Assembly: GCF_902459535.1 (NCBI RefSeq)
Contig: NZ_LR699553.1
Location: 2,604,001 to 2,668,000, forward strand
Source of the DNA: Paraburkholderia dioscoreae
GTDB taxonomy: Bacteria > Pseudomonadota > Gammaproteobacteria > Burkholderiales > Burkholderiaceae
DNA: 64,000 nt
Direction: 5' to 3'
The translations under genes and the position numbers were made by a program. Positions 8,308 through 17,049 of the stretch are shown here, piece after piece (the stretch's first letter is position 1; each line of letters starts with the position of its first letter). A model generated the notes under the pieces. The model was not told where the DNA came from. It did no database searches and was given only the letters and a program-made list of their open reading frames with translations.

Positions 8308-9570
8308 ATGAACCACACTATCACCGACTGCTCTACCTCTCCCACACGCACACCGAACTCGCCGCGCTTCCTGCTGTTCCTGATCTGCCTGTTCGCCTCC
8401 GCTGGACAACTCGCAATCGACATTTACGTGCCCGCGCTACCCGCAATGGCGCATTTCTTTGCGACATCACCTCAGGCGATCCAGTCGAGCGTGTCCGGGT
8501 ACATGGTGGCCTATGCGCTCGGCCAGCTCGTCTTCGGACCGGTAGCCGATGCTTATGGGCGCAAACGCGTGCTGGCTTTCGGGCTCGTGATCTACACGCT
8601 CGGCTGTCTGCTGTCACTTGCTGCATCAAGCCTGGAAACATTCATTCTTGCCCGCTGTCTGCAGGGATTCGGTATCGCCACCACGAACCTGCTCGCGAAG
8701 GCGATCATCACCGATTCGTTCACTGGGCAAGCGCTGGTGCACGCGTTCACCTACATGTCGATCGCATGGGGGCTCGCTCCGATTGTGGCGCCGGTGATCG
8801 GCGCGCACCTGCAAACCTGGTTCGGCTGGCAGGCCTGCCTCGTCTTTCTGCTTGTTTATTCGCTGGTGATGTGGGGGTTGCTGTGGCGCTACCGCGAGAC
8901 GTTGGTGCAGCCGGTGCACCTCGCGCCGCGCACGCTGATGGCGAACGCCGGTAAGGTGCTGTCGAGCCCCGTGTTCCAAAGCTGCTTCCTGGCGCAAGGT
9001 CTTTGCTACAGCATCCTGCTCGTGTTCAATATCGTTGGACCATTCATGGTGCAGAACACGTTGCATAAGCCGCCGACTTTTTTCGGCTACCTCGCTCTCG
9101 GTATCGGGGCGATGTACTTCCTCGGCGGTCTTTCGAATCGCGTGTACGGCGCGCGTCTGCCGAATGCAGAGCAGCGGCTGCGCATCGGTGCCCGCGTGAT
9201 GGCGGGCGCGTCGATTGCGATGCTGATTCTTGCGCTGACAGTCGGCCTGCGTGTGTGGACACTCGCGCTGCCCGTGCTTGTGATGGGGTTCTGCGCAGGC
9301 GCAATGTATCCGACTCTGATGGCCAAGGGAAATTCGCTGTTCCCGCACATCGCGGGCCTGACGAGCGCGATCCTCGGGTGCGCACTGCTGCTCGTGTCGT
9401 CGGCGATGATGGGACTGGCCGGCTTTGTTTCGGTGCAGGAACTGACCTCATTGGCGGTGTTTTTTGTGGTCCTCGCCCTTACGGTCGTGGGGATGGTGAC
9501 GAAGCTGCTACGCCATCTGGCTCAACCGCAGTCCGCAGCCGTCGCGCGCGGGAGCGGCGAAGCGGTGTAA
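8308..9570 (+). CDS. Bcr/CflA-type drug-resistance MFS exporter
   Basis: The 420-residue protein has about 12 hydrophobic helices and belongs to the major facilitator superfamily. The N-terminal helix segment LAIDIYVPALPAMA and the loop-2 motif GPVADAYGRKRVLAFG are typical of the Bcr/CflA (DHA1) group, which exports bicyclomycin, chloramphenicol or other small molecules by proton antiport. The ATG at 8308 was chosen because it places about 19 polar residues before the first helix, as usual; the longer upstream frame overlaps the PrpF-like relic and has no sign of being coding. No strong ribosome binding site is visible. The gene converges with the AraC regulator gene; whether the two are functionally linked cannot be told. 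Confidence 0.88.
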   Translation: MNHTITDCSTSPTRTPNSPRFLLFLICLFASAGQLAIDIYVPALPAMAHFFATSPQAIQSSVSGYMVAYALGQLVFGPVADAYGRKRVLAFGLVIYTLGCLLSLAASSLETFILARCLQGFGIATTNLLAKAIITDSFTGQALVHAFTYMSIAWGLAPIVAPVIGAHLQTWFGWQACLVFLLVYSLVMWGLLWRYRETLVQPVHLAPRTLMANAGKVLSSPVFQSCFLAQGLCYSILLVFNIVGPFMVQNTLHKPPTFFGYLALGIGAMYFLGGLSNRVYGARLPNAEQRLRIGARVMAGASIAMLILALTVGLRVWTLALPVLVMGFCAGAMYPTLMAKGNSLFPHIAGLTSAILGCALLLVSSAMMGLAGFVSVQELTSLAVFFVVLALTVVGMVTKLLRHLAQPQSAAVARGSGEAV

Positions 9571-9873
9571 GTACGTCGTCTACGGAGGCTTGCGCCGAAG
9601 TCGGCTTACGACGGAGGTTGGCGGACGCTGTTGAAAAAGTCAGGCTTCAGCGCGCCTAACTGAACGTCGGTGAGCACAGAACCCTCCTCGGGCGTAGACC
9701 GTCAACCGATACCGTTAGGCCCTGAAAACGCTGAGCGAGCTGTTTGCGATAGAGAGACGCGCGCAGCAAATGTCTCTTGATTGCGAAGTGTTACCGGATC
9801 GATCCGAAGTTCGAGAGAAACGCCTGGGTGCGCTTTAGGTCGAGAAACCCGCGCGACGCACGCCCGCGCTACA
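9571..9873. other. intergenic region with probable insertion-sequence remnants
   Basis: This 303-bp stretch has no intact gene. Around 9630-9645 it contains GCTGTTGAAAAAGTC, a string often seen at transposase 3' ends. From about 9718 a short open frame reads ALKTLSELFAIERRAQQMS, which resembles part of an IS66-family TnpC transposase, and it stops at about 9838. At 9705-9716 it holds ACCGATACCGTT, identical to 12 bases of the inverted-repeat element at 20269-20298. All three observations point to old mobile DNA, but each is weak alone. Confidence 0.35.
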
Positions 9874-10683
9874 TCAAATAGCGAGCGGTTCGCGGAACTG
9901 TTGGCGGAACTGCTGGGGCGTGCTGCCGAATGCGCGCCTGAACATCACGGTGAAGGTGCGCACGTCGGCATAACCCAGGTCTTGCGCAACCTGGCTCGCC
10001 GCGTGGCCGACCGAAAGTTTGGACATCGCCTCGGCCAGGCGCAACTGTTCGCGCCATTGCCCGAAGCTCATGCCGGTTTCCTGTCGAAACAGCCGCGCGA
10101 CCGTGCGCGAACTGGCGCCGACCCGGTCCGCCCACAATTCCAGCGTGTCGTTGCTGGCGGGTTGCGCGATCAGGCTTTCACATATGTTCCGCAGGCGGAC
10201 ATTGGCAGGCAGCGGCAGGCGCGCGGTGCGCGCGCCGTCTGCGGCGTCCGCCGCATCTTCCAGAAGACGCAGGATCAACGGCACGATCAGGGCCGTGCGG
10301 CTCTCGCCGGCTTCGTCGGGATCTGAATCGAACATGCCGAGAATCGTGGCGCGCAGCAGATCGCCGACCGGAATCACACGGCACTCCTGTTTTTGCGGCG
10401 CGAGCGAAGCCGGCTCGATGTACAGCGTGCGCATAGAAACCTGTCCGACCATATGCAATTCATGCTCGATCTGCGATCCGATCAGCAGGGCGTTGCCGGG
10501 CGTCAGCATCCACAGACCAAGTGGCGTAATCGCGCGGACGATGCCGCTGGTTGCGTAGACCAGTTGCGCGCGATGGTGAATGTGGGCGATTTCATGCGTT
10601 CCGTCGACGTAGTCGATCGCCTGCGCAATCACTTTTCGGGCGGCAAAAACGTCGCCGAAGGTTTGCAGTTTAGGCCGGACCAT
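9874..10683 (-). CDS. AraC-family transcriptional regulator
   Basis: The 269-residue protein has an N-terminal cupin-like sensing domain (about 15-110; HIHHRAQLVYATSG, MLTPGNALLIG) and a C-terminal double helix-turn-helix (about 165-262). The second half shows the AraC signature region DLGYADVRTFTVMFRRAFGSTPQQFRQQF. It is transcribed divergently from the siderophore receptor gene across a 258-bp intergenic region and converges with the Bcr/CflA gene. AraC regulators beside siderophore uptake genes often activate them in response to the bound siderophore, and that is the simplest role here. The sensing domain, however, is also like that of drug-responsive AraC regulators, so control of the adjacent exporter is possible. 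Confidence 0.9.
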   Translation of the reverse strand: MVRPKLQTFGDVFAARKVIAQAIDYVDGTHEIAHIHHRAQLVYATSGIVRAITPLGLWMLTPGNALLIGSQIEHELHMVGQVSMRTLYIEPASLAPQKQECRVIPVGDLLRATILGMFDSDPDEAGESRTALIVPLILRLLEDAADAADGARTARLPLPANVRLRNICESLIAQPASNDTLELWADRVGASSRTVARLFRQETGMSFGQWREQLRLAEAMSKLSVGHAASQVAQDLGYADVRTFTVMFRRAFGSTPQQFRQQFREPLAI

Positions 10684-10894
10684 GACTTAATTTAACACCC
10701 ATCCGTTAAGAAATACATTAATTCTGCCAATTTTGTCCATTTTTATGTGAATGTTGTCCTGACTGACGACAGGCTATCAGATTATAGTGACATGCGGCCT
10801 GAACAACGTGCCCGCACTTCCGTGGTACCCCCCACTCGTTTTGAAGACGTATCGATAGCCATCAAGAGCTAGCCAAAACAGCAGCTTATATTTT

Positions 10895-10915
10895 ATTGCG
10901 AATCATTCTCACTAT
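10895..10915. promoter_or_regulatory. candidate Fur box upstream of the siderophore receptor
   Basis: The sequence ATTGCGAATCATTCTCACTA matches the GCGAATGATTCTCATT style of Fur sites in pseudomonads and Burkholderia. It lies about 27 bp before the receptor start codon, a position where iron-loaded Fur would block transcription or initiation. The match was judged by eye. Confidence 0.65.
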
Positions 10916-10941
10916 TATTAACAGCCAATTGAGGAACCAAC

Positions 10942-13137
10942 ATGAGTACCGGGGTACGCGGATCGACCGCGCTGAACAATGCGTTGCTGTTCTGCCTGCT
11001 GAGTGGGACTTCAGCGGTGTATGCACAAACGTCACTCGACGACGCGGCCACTAAAGCCGCGGATCCGTCCACCTTGCCAACGGTCACGGTAAGGGGCAAT
11101 CGCGACGATTCGCGCGTTGGCTCGGCCGACGGCTATGTGCCGGTCACTGCCGTGACGGCGACCAAGACCGACACGCCGTTGATCGAGACACCGCAGTCTG
11201 TGTCGGTGGTGACGCGCGATCAGATGACCGCGCAGGGAGCCGCCAGTGTGGCGGAGGCGTTGCGCTACACGGCCGGCGTGCTGCCCGAATTGCGCGGCAA
11301 CTCCACGGCGGGCGCGCCTTATCTGTTCAGTCGCGGCTTTTACCTCGAGCAGTTTCTCGACGGCTGGCGCCTGCCGAGCGATGCGAGTTATGGCTACGCA
11401 ATCCCGAATTTCGACACTTACGGGCTGGAGCGCATCGACGTCCTGAAAGGCCCGTCGTCGGTGCTGTATGGCCAGGCCAACCCCGGTGGCATCGCCAATC
11501 TGGTCAGCAAGATGCCGACCACGACGCCGATCCATGAAGTATTCGTCACCACCGGCAGCCACAACCGGGCCGAATTCGGTTTCGACCTGGGTGGCGCCCT
11601 CACGCAGGACGGCAAGCTGTCCTACCGATTGACCGGCGTCGGCCTCGATACCGACACCCAGGTCAGCGACGTCAAGCAGAAGCGTGTCTACCTTGCGCCG
11701 GCGATCACCTGGAAGCCGGACGAGAACACGACGCTGACGGTGCTCGCAAAGTACCAGCGCGATCCGGATGTCGGCTACTACAATTTCGTGCCCGCGATCG
11801 GCAGCATTATGGACACGCCCAACGGCCGGATCTCGACCCACACGAACCTGGGCGATCCGACTTTCGATCATCATTCGAAGACGCAATACTCCATCGGCTA
11901 TCAATTCGAACACCGCTTCGACCCAGTCTGGACATTCCGCCAGAAGCTGAATTACACCTACGTGACCGACGACTTCGCGAACGTGTTCCCGCTCGGCTTC
12001 GCGCCTGACTCGTCCACCAACGTGAATCGCTACGCGTTCTTCAACGATGAAAACGCGAAATTCTTCACGGTAGACAACCAGGTCCAGGCAAAAATCTCCA
12101 CGGGGCCGCTCGCGCACACCGCGTTGTTCGGCTTCGACTTCCAGCGCGTGCTGTATCGCGAGAACGTCGGTCTGGGACTGGCGCCGCAGCTCAATGTGTT
12201 CGCGCCGGTCTATCTGCCGGTGACCACGCCCAACAACACATCCGACGACTTCATCCGCCAGAAGCAATTCGGGCTGTATGCGCAGGACCAGATCGCCTAC
12301 GGCAAATGGCGCTTCCTGATCGGCGCGCGTGAAGACTGGTCGTCAGCCGACGACAACAACCCGGTCCAGAACTACAACCAGGCGCAATCGGCGCGCGCGT
12401 TCACGTGGCGCACGGGCGTCGTCTATCTGTTCGACAACGGCATTGCCCCGTACGCGAGCTTTGCGAAATCGTTCGATCCCCAGGCCGGCGTACTCTACGG
12501 CGGCGGCACGGCGAAACCGACCACAGCGCAGCAGTACGAAGTCGGCGTGAAATACCAGCCGCCCGGCTATAACAGTTTCATCACGGCATCGGCGTTCGAC
12601 CTGACCGAACGCAATGTCCTGACGTCCGATCCCCTCCACCCGGGCTTCAGCACCCAGGCAGGCGAAGTGCGCGCACGCGGCTTCGAGATCGAAGGACATG
12701 CCAGTCTGTCCGACAACCTCGACCTCGTCGCCTCGTACACATTTCTGAACGACGTGACGACCGAGTCCGCGGATTCGACGCAAACCATTGCCGGCGACAC
12801 GACGCCGTTGCAAGGCAAAGTACCGTTTGGCATGCCGAAGAACATGGTGTCGGCCTGGATTGACTACACCTTGCATAGCGGCGATCTGCGCGGCCTCGGC
12901 TTTGGCGCCGGCGTGCGTTACATCGGCTCGAGCTACGACCAGTCGAACTCGCTGCGCGTACCGTCCAGCACACAGTTCGATGCAGCGGTTCACTACGACA
13001 CCGGCCAGCACTGGCTGTTTTCGCTCAATGGGAAAAACCTGTTCAATCGCCAGTATGTCGCCTCCTGCCTGAGCGGCACGACGTGTACCTACGGCGACGG
13101 CGTCGAAGTCCTCGCCACCGCCCGCTACCGCTGGTAA
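10942..13137 (+). CDS. TonB-dependent siderophore receptor
   Basis: The 731-residue outer-membrane protein has a signal peptide (about residues 1-28, ending VYA), a TonB-box-like stretch near TLPTVTVRG, a plug domain (about 70-185; IETPQSVSVVTRDQM, RIDVLKGPSSVLYGQANPGG) and a 22-strand type barrel ending in aromatic Trp (ATARYRW). There is no N-terminal signalling (STN) domain, so it should not work through a FecR/ECF pair. It is of the ferric-hydroxamate/ferric-siderophore class and would take up a ferric siderophore with TonB energy. It is the first gene of the fhuACDB-like operon and is preceded by a Fur box. The exact siderophore is not readable from sequence. Confidence 0.93.
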   Translation: MSTGVRGSTALNNALLFCLLSGTSAVYAQTSLDDAATKAADPSTLPTVTVRGNRDDSRVGSADGYVPVTAVTATKTDTPLIETPQSVSVVTRDQMTAQGAASVAEALRYTAGVLPELRGNSTAGAPYLFSRGFYLEQFLDGWRLPSDASYGYAIPNFDTYGLERIDVLKGPSSVLYGQANPGGIANLVSKMPTTTPIHEVFVTTGSHNRAEFGFDLGGALTQDGKLSYRLTGVGLDTDTQVSDVKQKRVYLAPAITWKPDENTTLTVLAKYQRDPDVGYYNFVPAIGSIMDTPNGRISTHTNLGDPTFDHHSKTQYSIGYQFEHRFDPVWTFRQKLNYTYVTDDFANVFPLGFAPDSSTNVNRYAFFNDENAKFFTVDNQVQAKISTGPLAHTALFGFDFQRVLYRENVGLGLAPQLNVFAPVYLPVTTPNNTSDDFIRQKQFGLYAQDQIAYGKWRFLIGAREDWSSADDNNPVQNYNQAQSARAFTWRTGVVYLFDNGIAPYASFAKSFDPQAGVLYGGGTAKPTTAQQYEVGVKYQPPGYNSFITASAFDLTERNVLTSDPLHPGFSTQAGEVRARGFEIEGHASLSDNLDLVASYTFLNDVTTESADSTQTIAGDTTPLQGKVPFGMPKNMVSAWIDYTLHSGDLRGLGFGAGVRYIGSSYDQSNSLRVPSSTQFDAAVHYDTGQHWLFSLNGKNLFNRQYVASCLSGTTCTYGDGVEVLATARYRW

Positions 13138-13155
13138 GCAAAAAGGAGGAGCGCG

Positions 13156-14010
13156 TTGAACGACATGACCCAGCAGCATCTCGAACAGCAGCCGGCGAGC
13201 CTGGTGAACCACGACAACACCGGGCCGGCAACGCCCCGCGTGTTGTACCAGCTCGACGGCGCGTCGTTCGAAGTCGACGGCCGGGTTCTGCTGCAACCGC
13301 TCACCCTCTCGTTGAACGCGGAGCGCATGATCGCGTTGATCGGCCACAACGGCTCCGGCAAGAGCACCTTGCTCAAGCTGCTCGCGCGTCAACAGGCGCC
13401 CACACGCGGCACCGTGCGCCTGAACGGCAGCGGCGTCGCCGCGTGGCCGGCCCGCGACTTCGCGCGGCAGGTGGCCTACCTGCCGCAGAACCCGCCCGCC
13501 GGCACCGGAATGACGGTGCGCGAACTGGTCGCGCTGGGCCGCTATCCGTGGCACGGCGCGCTCGGCCGCCTGCGCGCGGCGGATCACGCAAAAATCGACG
13601 AAGCGCTGCATCTCACCGACACGGCGCGCTTTGCGTCGCAACTGGCCGATCATCTGTCGGGTGGCGAACGACAACGCGTCTGGCTCGCGATGCTGGTCGC
13701 GCAAGGCGCTTCGTGCCTGTTGCTCGACGAACCCACATCCGCGCTCGACATCGCGCATCAGATCGAGGTGTTGCGGCTTCTGCGCGAACTGACCGACAGC
13801 CACGCATTGACGGTGGTCATCGTGTTGCACGACATCAATCTGGCCGCGCGCTTCTGCGACGAACTGATCGCGCTGCATAGCGGCCGCCTGTTGACAAGCG
13901 GCACGCCCGACGCGCTCATGCGCGCCGACGTGCTCGAGTCGATTTACGGCATTCAGATGGATATCGTTGTGCATCCGCATAACGGTAGACGGCTTGGCGT
14001 CGCGCGCTGA
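13156..14010 (+). CDS. ferric siderophore ABC transporter ATP-binding protein (FhuC-like)
   Basis: The 284-residue protein is the cytoplasmic ATPase of a siderophore importer. It has a Walker A motif (GHNGSGKST, about residue 61), a Q-loop (YLPQN), an ABC signature (LSGGERQRVWLA), a Walker B (CLLLDEPTSALD) and a switch histidine (LHDIN). The annotated start is a TTG at 13156 because GGAGGA at 13145-13150 is correctly spaced for it; an in-frame ATG at 13165 is possible but sits 14 bases from that site. The gene follows the receptor by 18 bp and precedes the binding protein by one base, matching the order of E. coli fhuA-fhuC-fhuD-fhuB. Confidence 0.92.
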   Translation: MNDMTQQHLEQQPASLVNHDNTGPATPRVLYQLDGASFEVDGRVLLQPLTLSLNAERMIALIGHNGSGKSTLLKLLARQQAPTRGTVRLNGSGVAAWPARDFARQVAYLPQNPPAGTGMTVRELVALGRYPWHGALGRLRAADHAKIDEALHLTDTARFASQLADHLSGGERQRVWLAMLVAQGASCLLLDEPTSALDIAHQIEVLRLLRELTDSHALTVVIVLHDINLAARFCDELIALHSGRLLTSGTPDALMRADVLESIYGIQMDIVVHPHNGRRLGVAR

Positions 14011-14011
14011 T

Positions 14012-14965
14012 ATGCGACGCCGCGATTTTCTCCGCTCCGCCGCCTTCGCGCCTCTGCTCGGCACGCCGTTAGCCCGCGCGCGAGCGGCCGCCAATCTCAC
14101 CACGCCGGCGTGGGCGCCGCGTCTCATCGTGCTGGACTGGGGACTGGTCGAAACGCTGCTGGCGCTGGGCATCAATCCCGTGGGTGTCGCCGAGATCGAT
14201 GCCTATAACGATAGCGTAGTCGCCCCGCTCGTGCCGGCACACGTAGCCGATGTCGGGTTGCGTCTCGCGCCGAGCCTCGAACTTTTACAGCAACTCGCGC
14301 CCGATCTCATTCTCATCAACTCGAGCCAGGAATCACAGCGTGCGATGCTCGAACGTATCGCGCCGGTGCGTGCATTCGCCGTCTATACCGACGCCGGCGC
14401 GCCCTATCGCCACTCGCAGGACGTCACGCTGCAACTGGCCGAACTGTGCGGCCGCACCAGTGCGGGCCACGCGCTGATCGACGCGACTGAGCGAGTGCTC
14501 GCCGGAAGCCGCGCGCAAATCGCCGCGCAATGCGCCCGGCTGCAAGCGTCCGGTCCGCAGCGGCCGCTCTATCTGATCCGCTTTTTCGATGGCCGGCATA
14601 TCGGCGTGTACGGCGCGCGCAGCCTGTTCCAGGACGTGATGGACGCGCTCGATGTCGCCAATGCGTGGCATGGTCCGACCGACTATTGGGGCATCGGCGT
14701 GGCCGGGCTCGAGAAACTCGCCGTATCGCCCACGGCGGACGTGCTCTATTTCGATCCGCTGCCCAGCGGTGTCGCGCGCACGCTGAGCTCGAATCGCTTG
14801 TGGCACGCGCTGCCCGCGGTTGCCGCGGGACGTGTCGCCACGCTACCGCCGTTCTGGGGCTTCGGCATGCTGCCTTCGGCCGCGCGCTTTGCGGAGGTGC
14901 TGACTGCAGCGCTCACGCGCGACCCGGCAGCAAAAACCGATGCGGGAACGCAGACACGCCTATGA
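14012..14965 (+). CDS. periplasmic ferric siderophore-binding protein (FhuD-like), Tat signal
   Basis: The 317-residue protein is a helical-backbone (class III) solute-binding protein that would deliver a ferric siderophore to the membrane permease. The N-terminus MRRRDFLRSAAFAPLLG is a twin-arginine signal, so it is probably exported folded. Family segments include APRLIVLDWGLVETLLALGI, LIVPLVPAHVADVG-like and LEKLAVSPTADVLYFDPLP stretches that match FhuD. The ATG at 14012 was chosen over an in-frame start 45 bases upstream because only this start begins with the Tat motif and does not run into fhuC. Its TGA overlaps the ATG of the permease gene by four bases. Confidence 0.9.
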   Translation: MRRRDFLRSAAFAPLLGTPLARARAAANLTTPAWAPRLIVLDWGLVETLLALGINPVGVAEIDAYNDSVVAPLVPAHVADVGLRLAPSLELLQQLAPDLILINSSQESQRAMLERIAPVRAFAVYTDAGAPYRHSQDVTLQLAELCGRTSAGHALIDATERVLAGSRAQIAAQCARLQASGPQRPLYLIRFFDGRHIGVYGARSLFQDVMDALDVANAWHGPTDYWGIGVAGLEKLAVSPTADVLYFDPLPSGVARTLSSNRLWHALPAVAAGRVATLPPFWGFGMLPSAARFAEVLTAALTRDPAAKTDAGTQTRL

Positions 14966-16983
14966 ATATCGCCCGCACACACGTGCCGCATCTCGCGATA
15001 CGTCCGTGGCTGCCCGCCGTGCTGACTTTGCTCGTGCTCGCCGCAGCCGTTGCGCTAAGCATCGACAGTCTCTCGGCGATTCTGCCGCCGTCGCTGTGGT
15101 GGCAGGCGCTGTGGTCGCCGGATACGCACGACATCCAGCAGATCATCGTCCACGATAGCTGGCTGCCGCGTCTCGTGGTCGGCTGGTTGTCCGGCGCCAT
15201 TCTGGGACTCGCCGGCACGGTCTTCCAGCAGGTATTGCGCAATCCCCTCGCCGAGCCGATGACACTCGGCGTCTCGGCCGGCGCGCAACTCGCGTTGACG
15301 GTCGCCACGCTTTGGGCGCCCGCGCTGCTCGGCGGCGCCGGCCAGTGGGTCGCGCTCGGCGGAGCACTGATCACCGCAGTCATCGTGTTAGGCCTGTCCT
15401 GGCGCAGCGGGCTCGCACCGGTCACAGTCGCGGTCGCGGGGCTCGTCGTTACGTTGTATTGCGGATCGATCGGCGTCGCGCTCCAATTGTTTTACGCACC
15501 GTATTTGCAGAGTTTGTTCATCTGGGGCGGCGGCTCGCTCATCCAGCAGGACTGGAGCAACGTGACGACGCTCGCATCGCGTCTCGCCATCGGTAGCGGG
15601 ATCGCGCTCCTGCTGTTGCGGCCCATGACGCTCTTCGGCCTCGACGACGCCAATGCCCGCAGTCTCGGCCTGTCGCTGCGCCGCATGCGGCTCGTCGCGC
15701 TGGCGCTGGCAGTCGTGCTGAGCGCGGCCGTAGTCAGTGCGGTCGGAGTCATCGGCTTTGTCGGATTGGCCGCGCCCGCGCTCGCACAGATGGCGGGCGC
15801 GCGCCGCCTGTTGCAGCGTCTGCTGATAGCGCCGTTGTGCGGTGCGCTGATTCTGTGGCTCACTGATCAAGCGGTGCAACAGTTGTCCGGCGCAATGGGC
15901 GATCTGATTCCGACCGGCGCGGCGACCGCGTTGTTCGGCGCACCGCTGCTGCTGATGCTACTCGCCCGGATGCATCGCGCCACGCGGTTGCCCGCCGGCA
16001 GCGAAGACATCGCCCGCAGTCATGCAGTGCCCTTTGCTTCGCTGCGGCGGCGTTTCTTTGGCATCGCGCTACTCATGCTCGTCGTCTCCGCGCTCGCGCT
16101 GGATTTCGGCCATGGTCCGCATGGCTGGCATTTCAGCAGTCTCGACGAGTTGTCGCGCGTGGCCATCTGGCGCGTCCCGCGCGCGGCCGCCGCGATTGCT
16201 GCCGGTGCCATGCTCGCGGTAGCCGGCACGCTGATGCAACGGGTGACCGGCAATCCGCTCGCCAGCCCCGAAGTGCTCGGCGTGAGCGCCGGCGCCGCGC
16301 TCGGTCTGATCGCGCTGGCGATCGGAGCGAATGACGCGGGACACATCGAGCGTATCGCGGCGAGCGCAGCAGGCGCCTTGACCGCCCTGCTCGCGATCCT
16401 CTGGTTTTCGCAACGCTCGCGCTTCGCGCCCGATCGCGTACTGCTGGCGGGCATTGCCATCGGCGCGTTGTTCCAGGCAGTGGTCGCGGTGGCGATCGCG
16501 AGCGGCGGCGAGCGAGCGGCGATGCTGCTGCAATGGCTCGCCGGCTCCACCTACACGATCACCCCAATCGACGCGACGCTCGCACTCGTCCTGTGCGTCG
16601 TCCTGTGCGCGTTGACACCACTGTGCAATCACTGGTTGCAGATCCTGCCGCTTGGCGAAGCATCGGCGCGCGCGCTCGGCGTATCGACGCGCGGCGCCCG
16701 CTTCGCGCTGCTCTGTCTGATCGCGCTGTTGACGGCAGCCGCCACGCTGGTGGTCGGGCCGCTGTCTTTTGTCGGCTTGACCGCGCCGCATTTCGCGCGT
16801 CTTCTCGGCGCGCGCCGGCCATTGCAGCAGGTGCTGCTGGCCGCGCCGATCGGCGCGGTGACGATCGTCACCGCCGACTGGCTCGGCCGTGCGCTGCTGA
16901 TGCCGCGCGAGCTGCCGGCGGGCCTCGTCGCGACCTTGATCGGCGCACCTTATCTGATGTGGCTGCTCGGCCGGCGTCGCTAA
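14962..16983 (+). CDS. ferric siderophore ABC permease, duplicated FecCD/FhuB type
   Basis: The 673-residue integral membrane protein contains two tandem FecCD permease halves (about 15-330 and 355-670), as in E. coli FhuB, so a single polypeptide supplies the whole transmembrane pathway. Each half carries the conserved ATPase-coupling region: RNPLAEPMTLGVSAGA in the first and GNPLASPEVLGVSAGAALG in the second. VGFVGL/PAPA-type motifs (VIGFVGLAAPALAQMAGAR, LSFVGLTAPHFARLLGARR) also occur in both. Translation is coupled to the FhuD-like gene by the ATGA overlap. The internal duplication is ancestral to the FhuB family and is not a recent event. Confidence 0.93.
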   Translation: MNIARTHVPHLAIRPWLPAVLTLLVLAAAVALSIDSLSAILPPSLWWQALWSPDTHDIQQIIVHDSWLPRLVVGWLSGAILGLAGTVFQQVLRNPLAEPMTLGVSAGAQLALTVATLWAPALLGGAGQWVALGGALITAVIVLGLSWRSGLAPVTVAVAGLVVTLYCGSIGVALQLFYAPYLQSLFIWGGGSLIQQDWSNVTTLASRLAIGSGIALLLLRPMTLFGLDDANARSLGLSLRRMRLVALALAVVLSAAVVSAVGVIGFVGLAAPALAQMAGARRLLQRLLIAPLCGALILWLTDQAVQQLSGAMGDLIPTGAATALFGAPLLLMLLARMHRATRLPAGSEDIARSHAVPFASLRRRFFGIALLMLVVSALALDFGHGPHGWHFSSLDELSRVAIWRVPRAAAAIAAGAMLAVAGTLMQRVTGNPLASPEVLGVSAGAALGLIALAIGANDAGHIERIAASAAGALTALLAILWFSQRSRFAPDRVLLAGIAIGALFQAVVAVAIASGGERAAMLLQWLAGSTYTITPIDATLALVLCVVLCALTPLCNHWLQILPLGEASARALGVSTRGARFALLCLIALLTAAATLVVGPLSFVGLTAPHFARLLGARRPLQQVLLAAPIGAVTIVTADWLGRALLMPRELPAGLVATLIGAPYLMWLLGRRR

Positions 16984-17049
16984 GCCATGCCGCGCTGCCC
17001 ACCATTCAATCTTTTTGCACCAGAACTTCAGATATTCCAGGAGAACACG

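Noticed and set aside
12343..14175. 610-codon minus-strand open frame opposite the receptor and ATPase genes
   Set aside because: It is a shadow of three real genes; no domain is recognisable.
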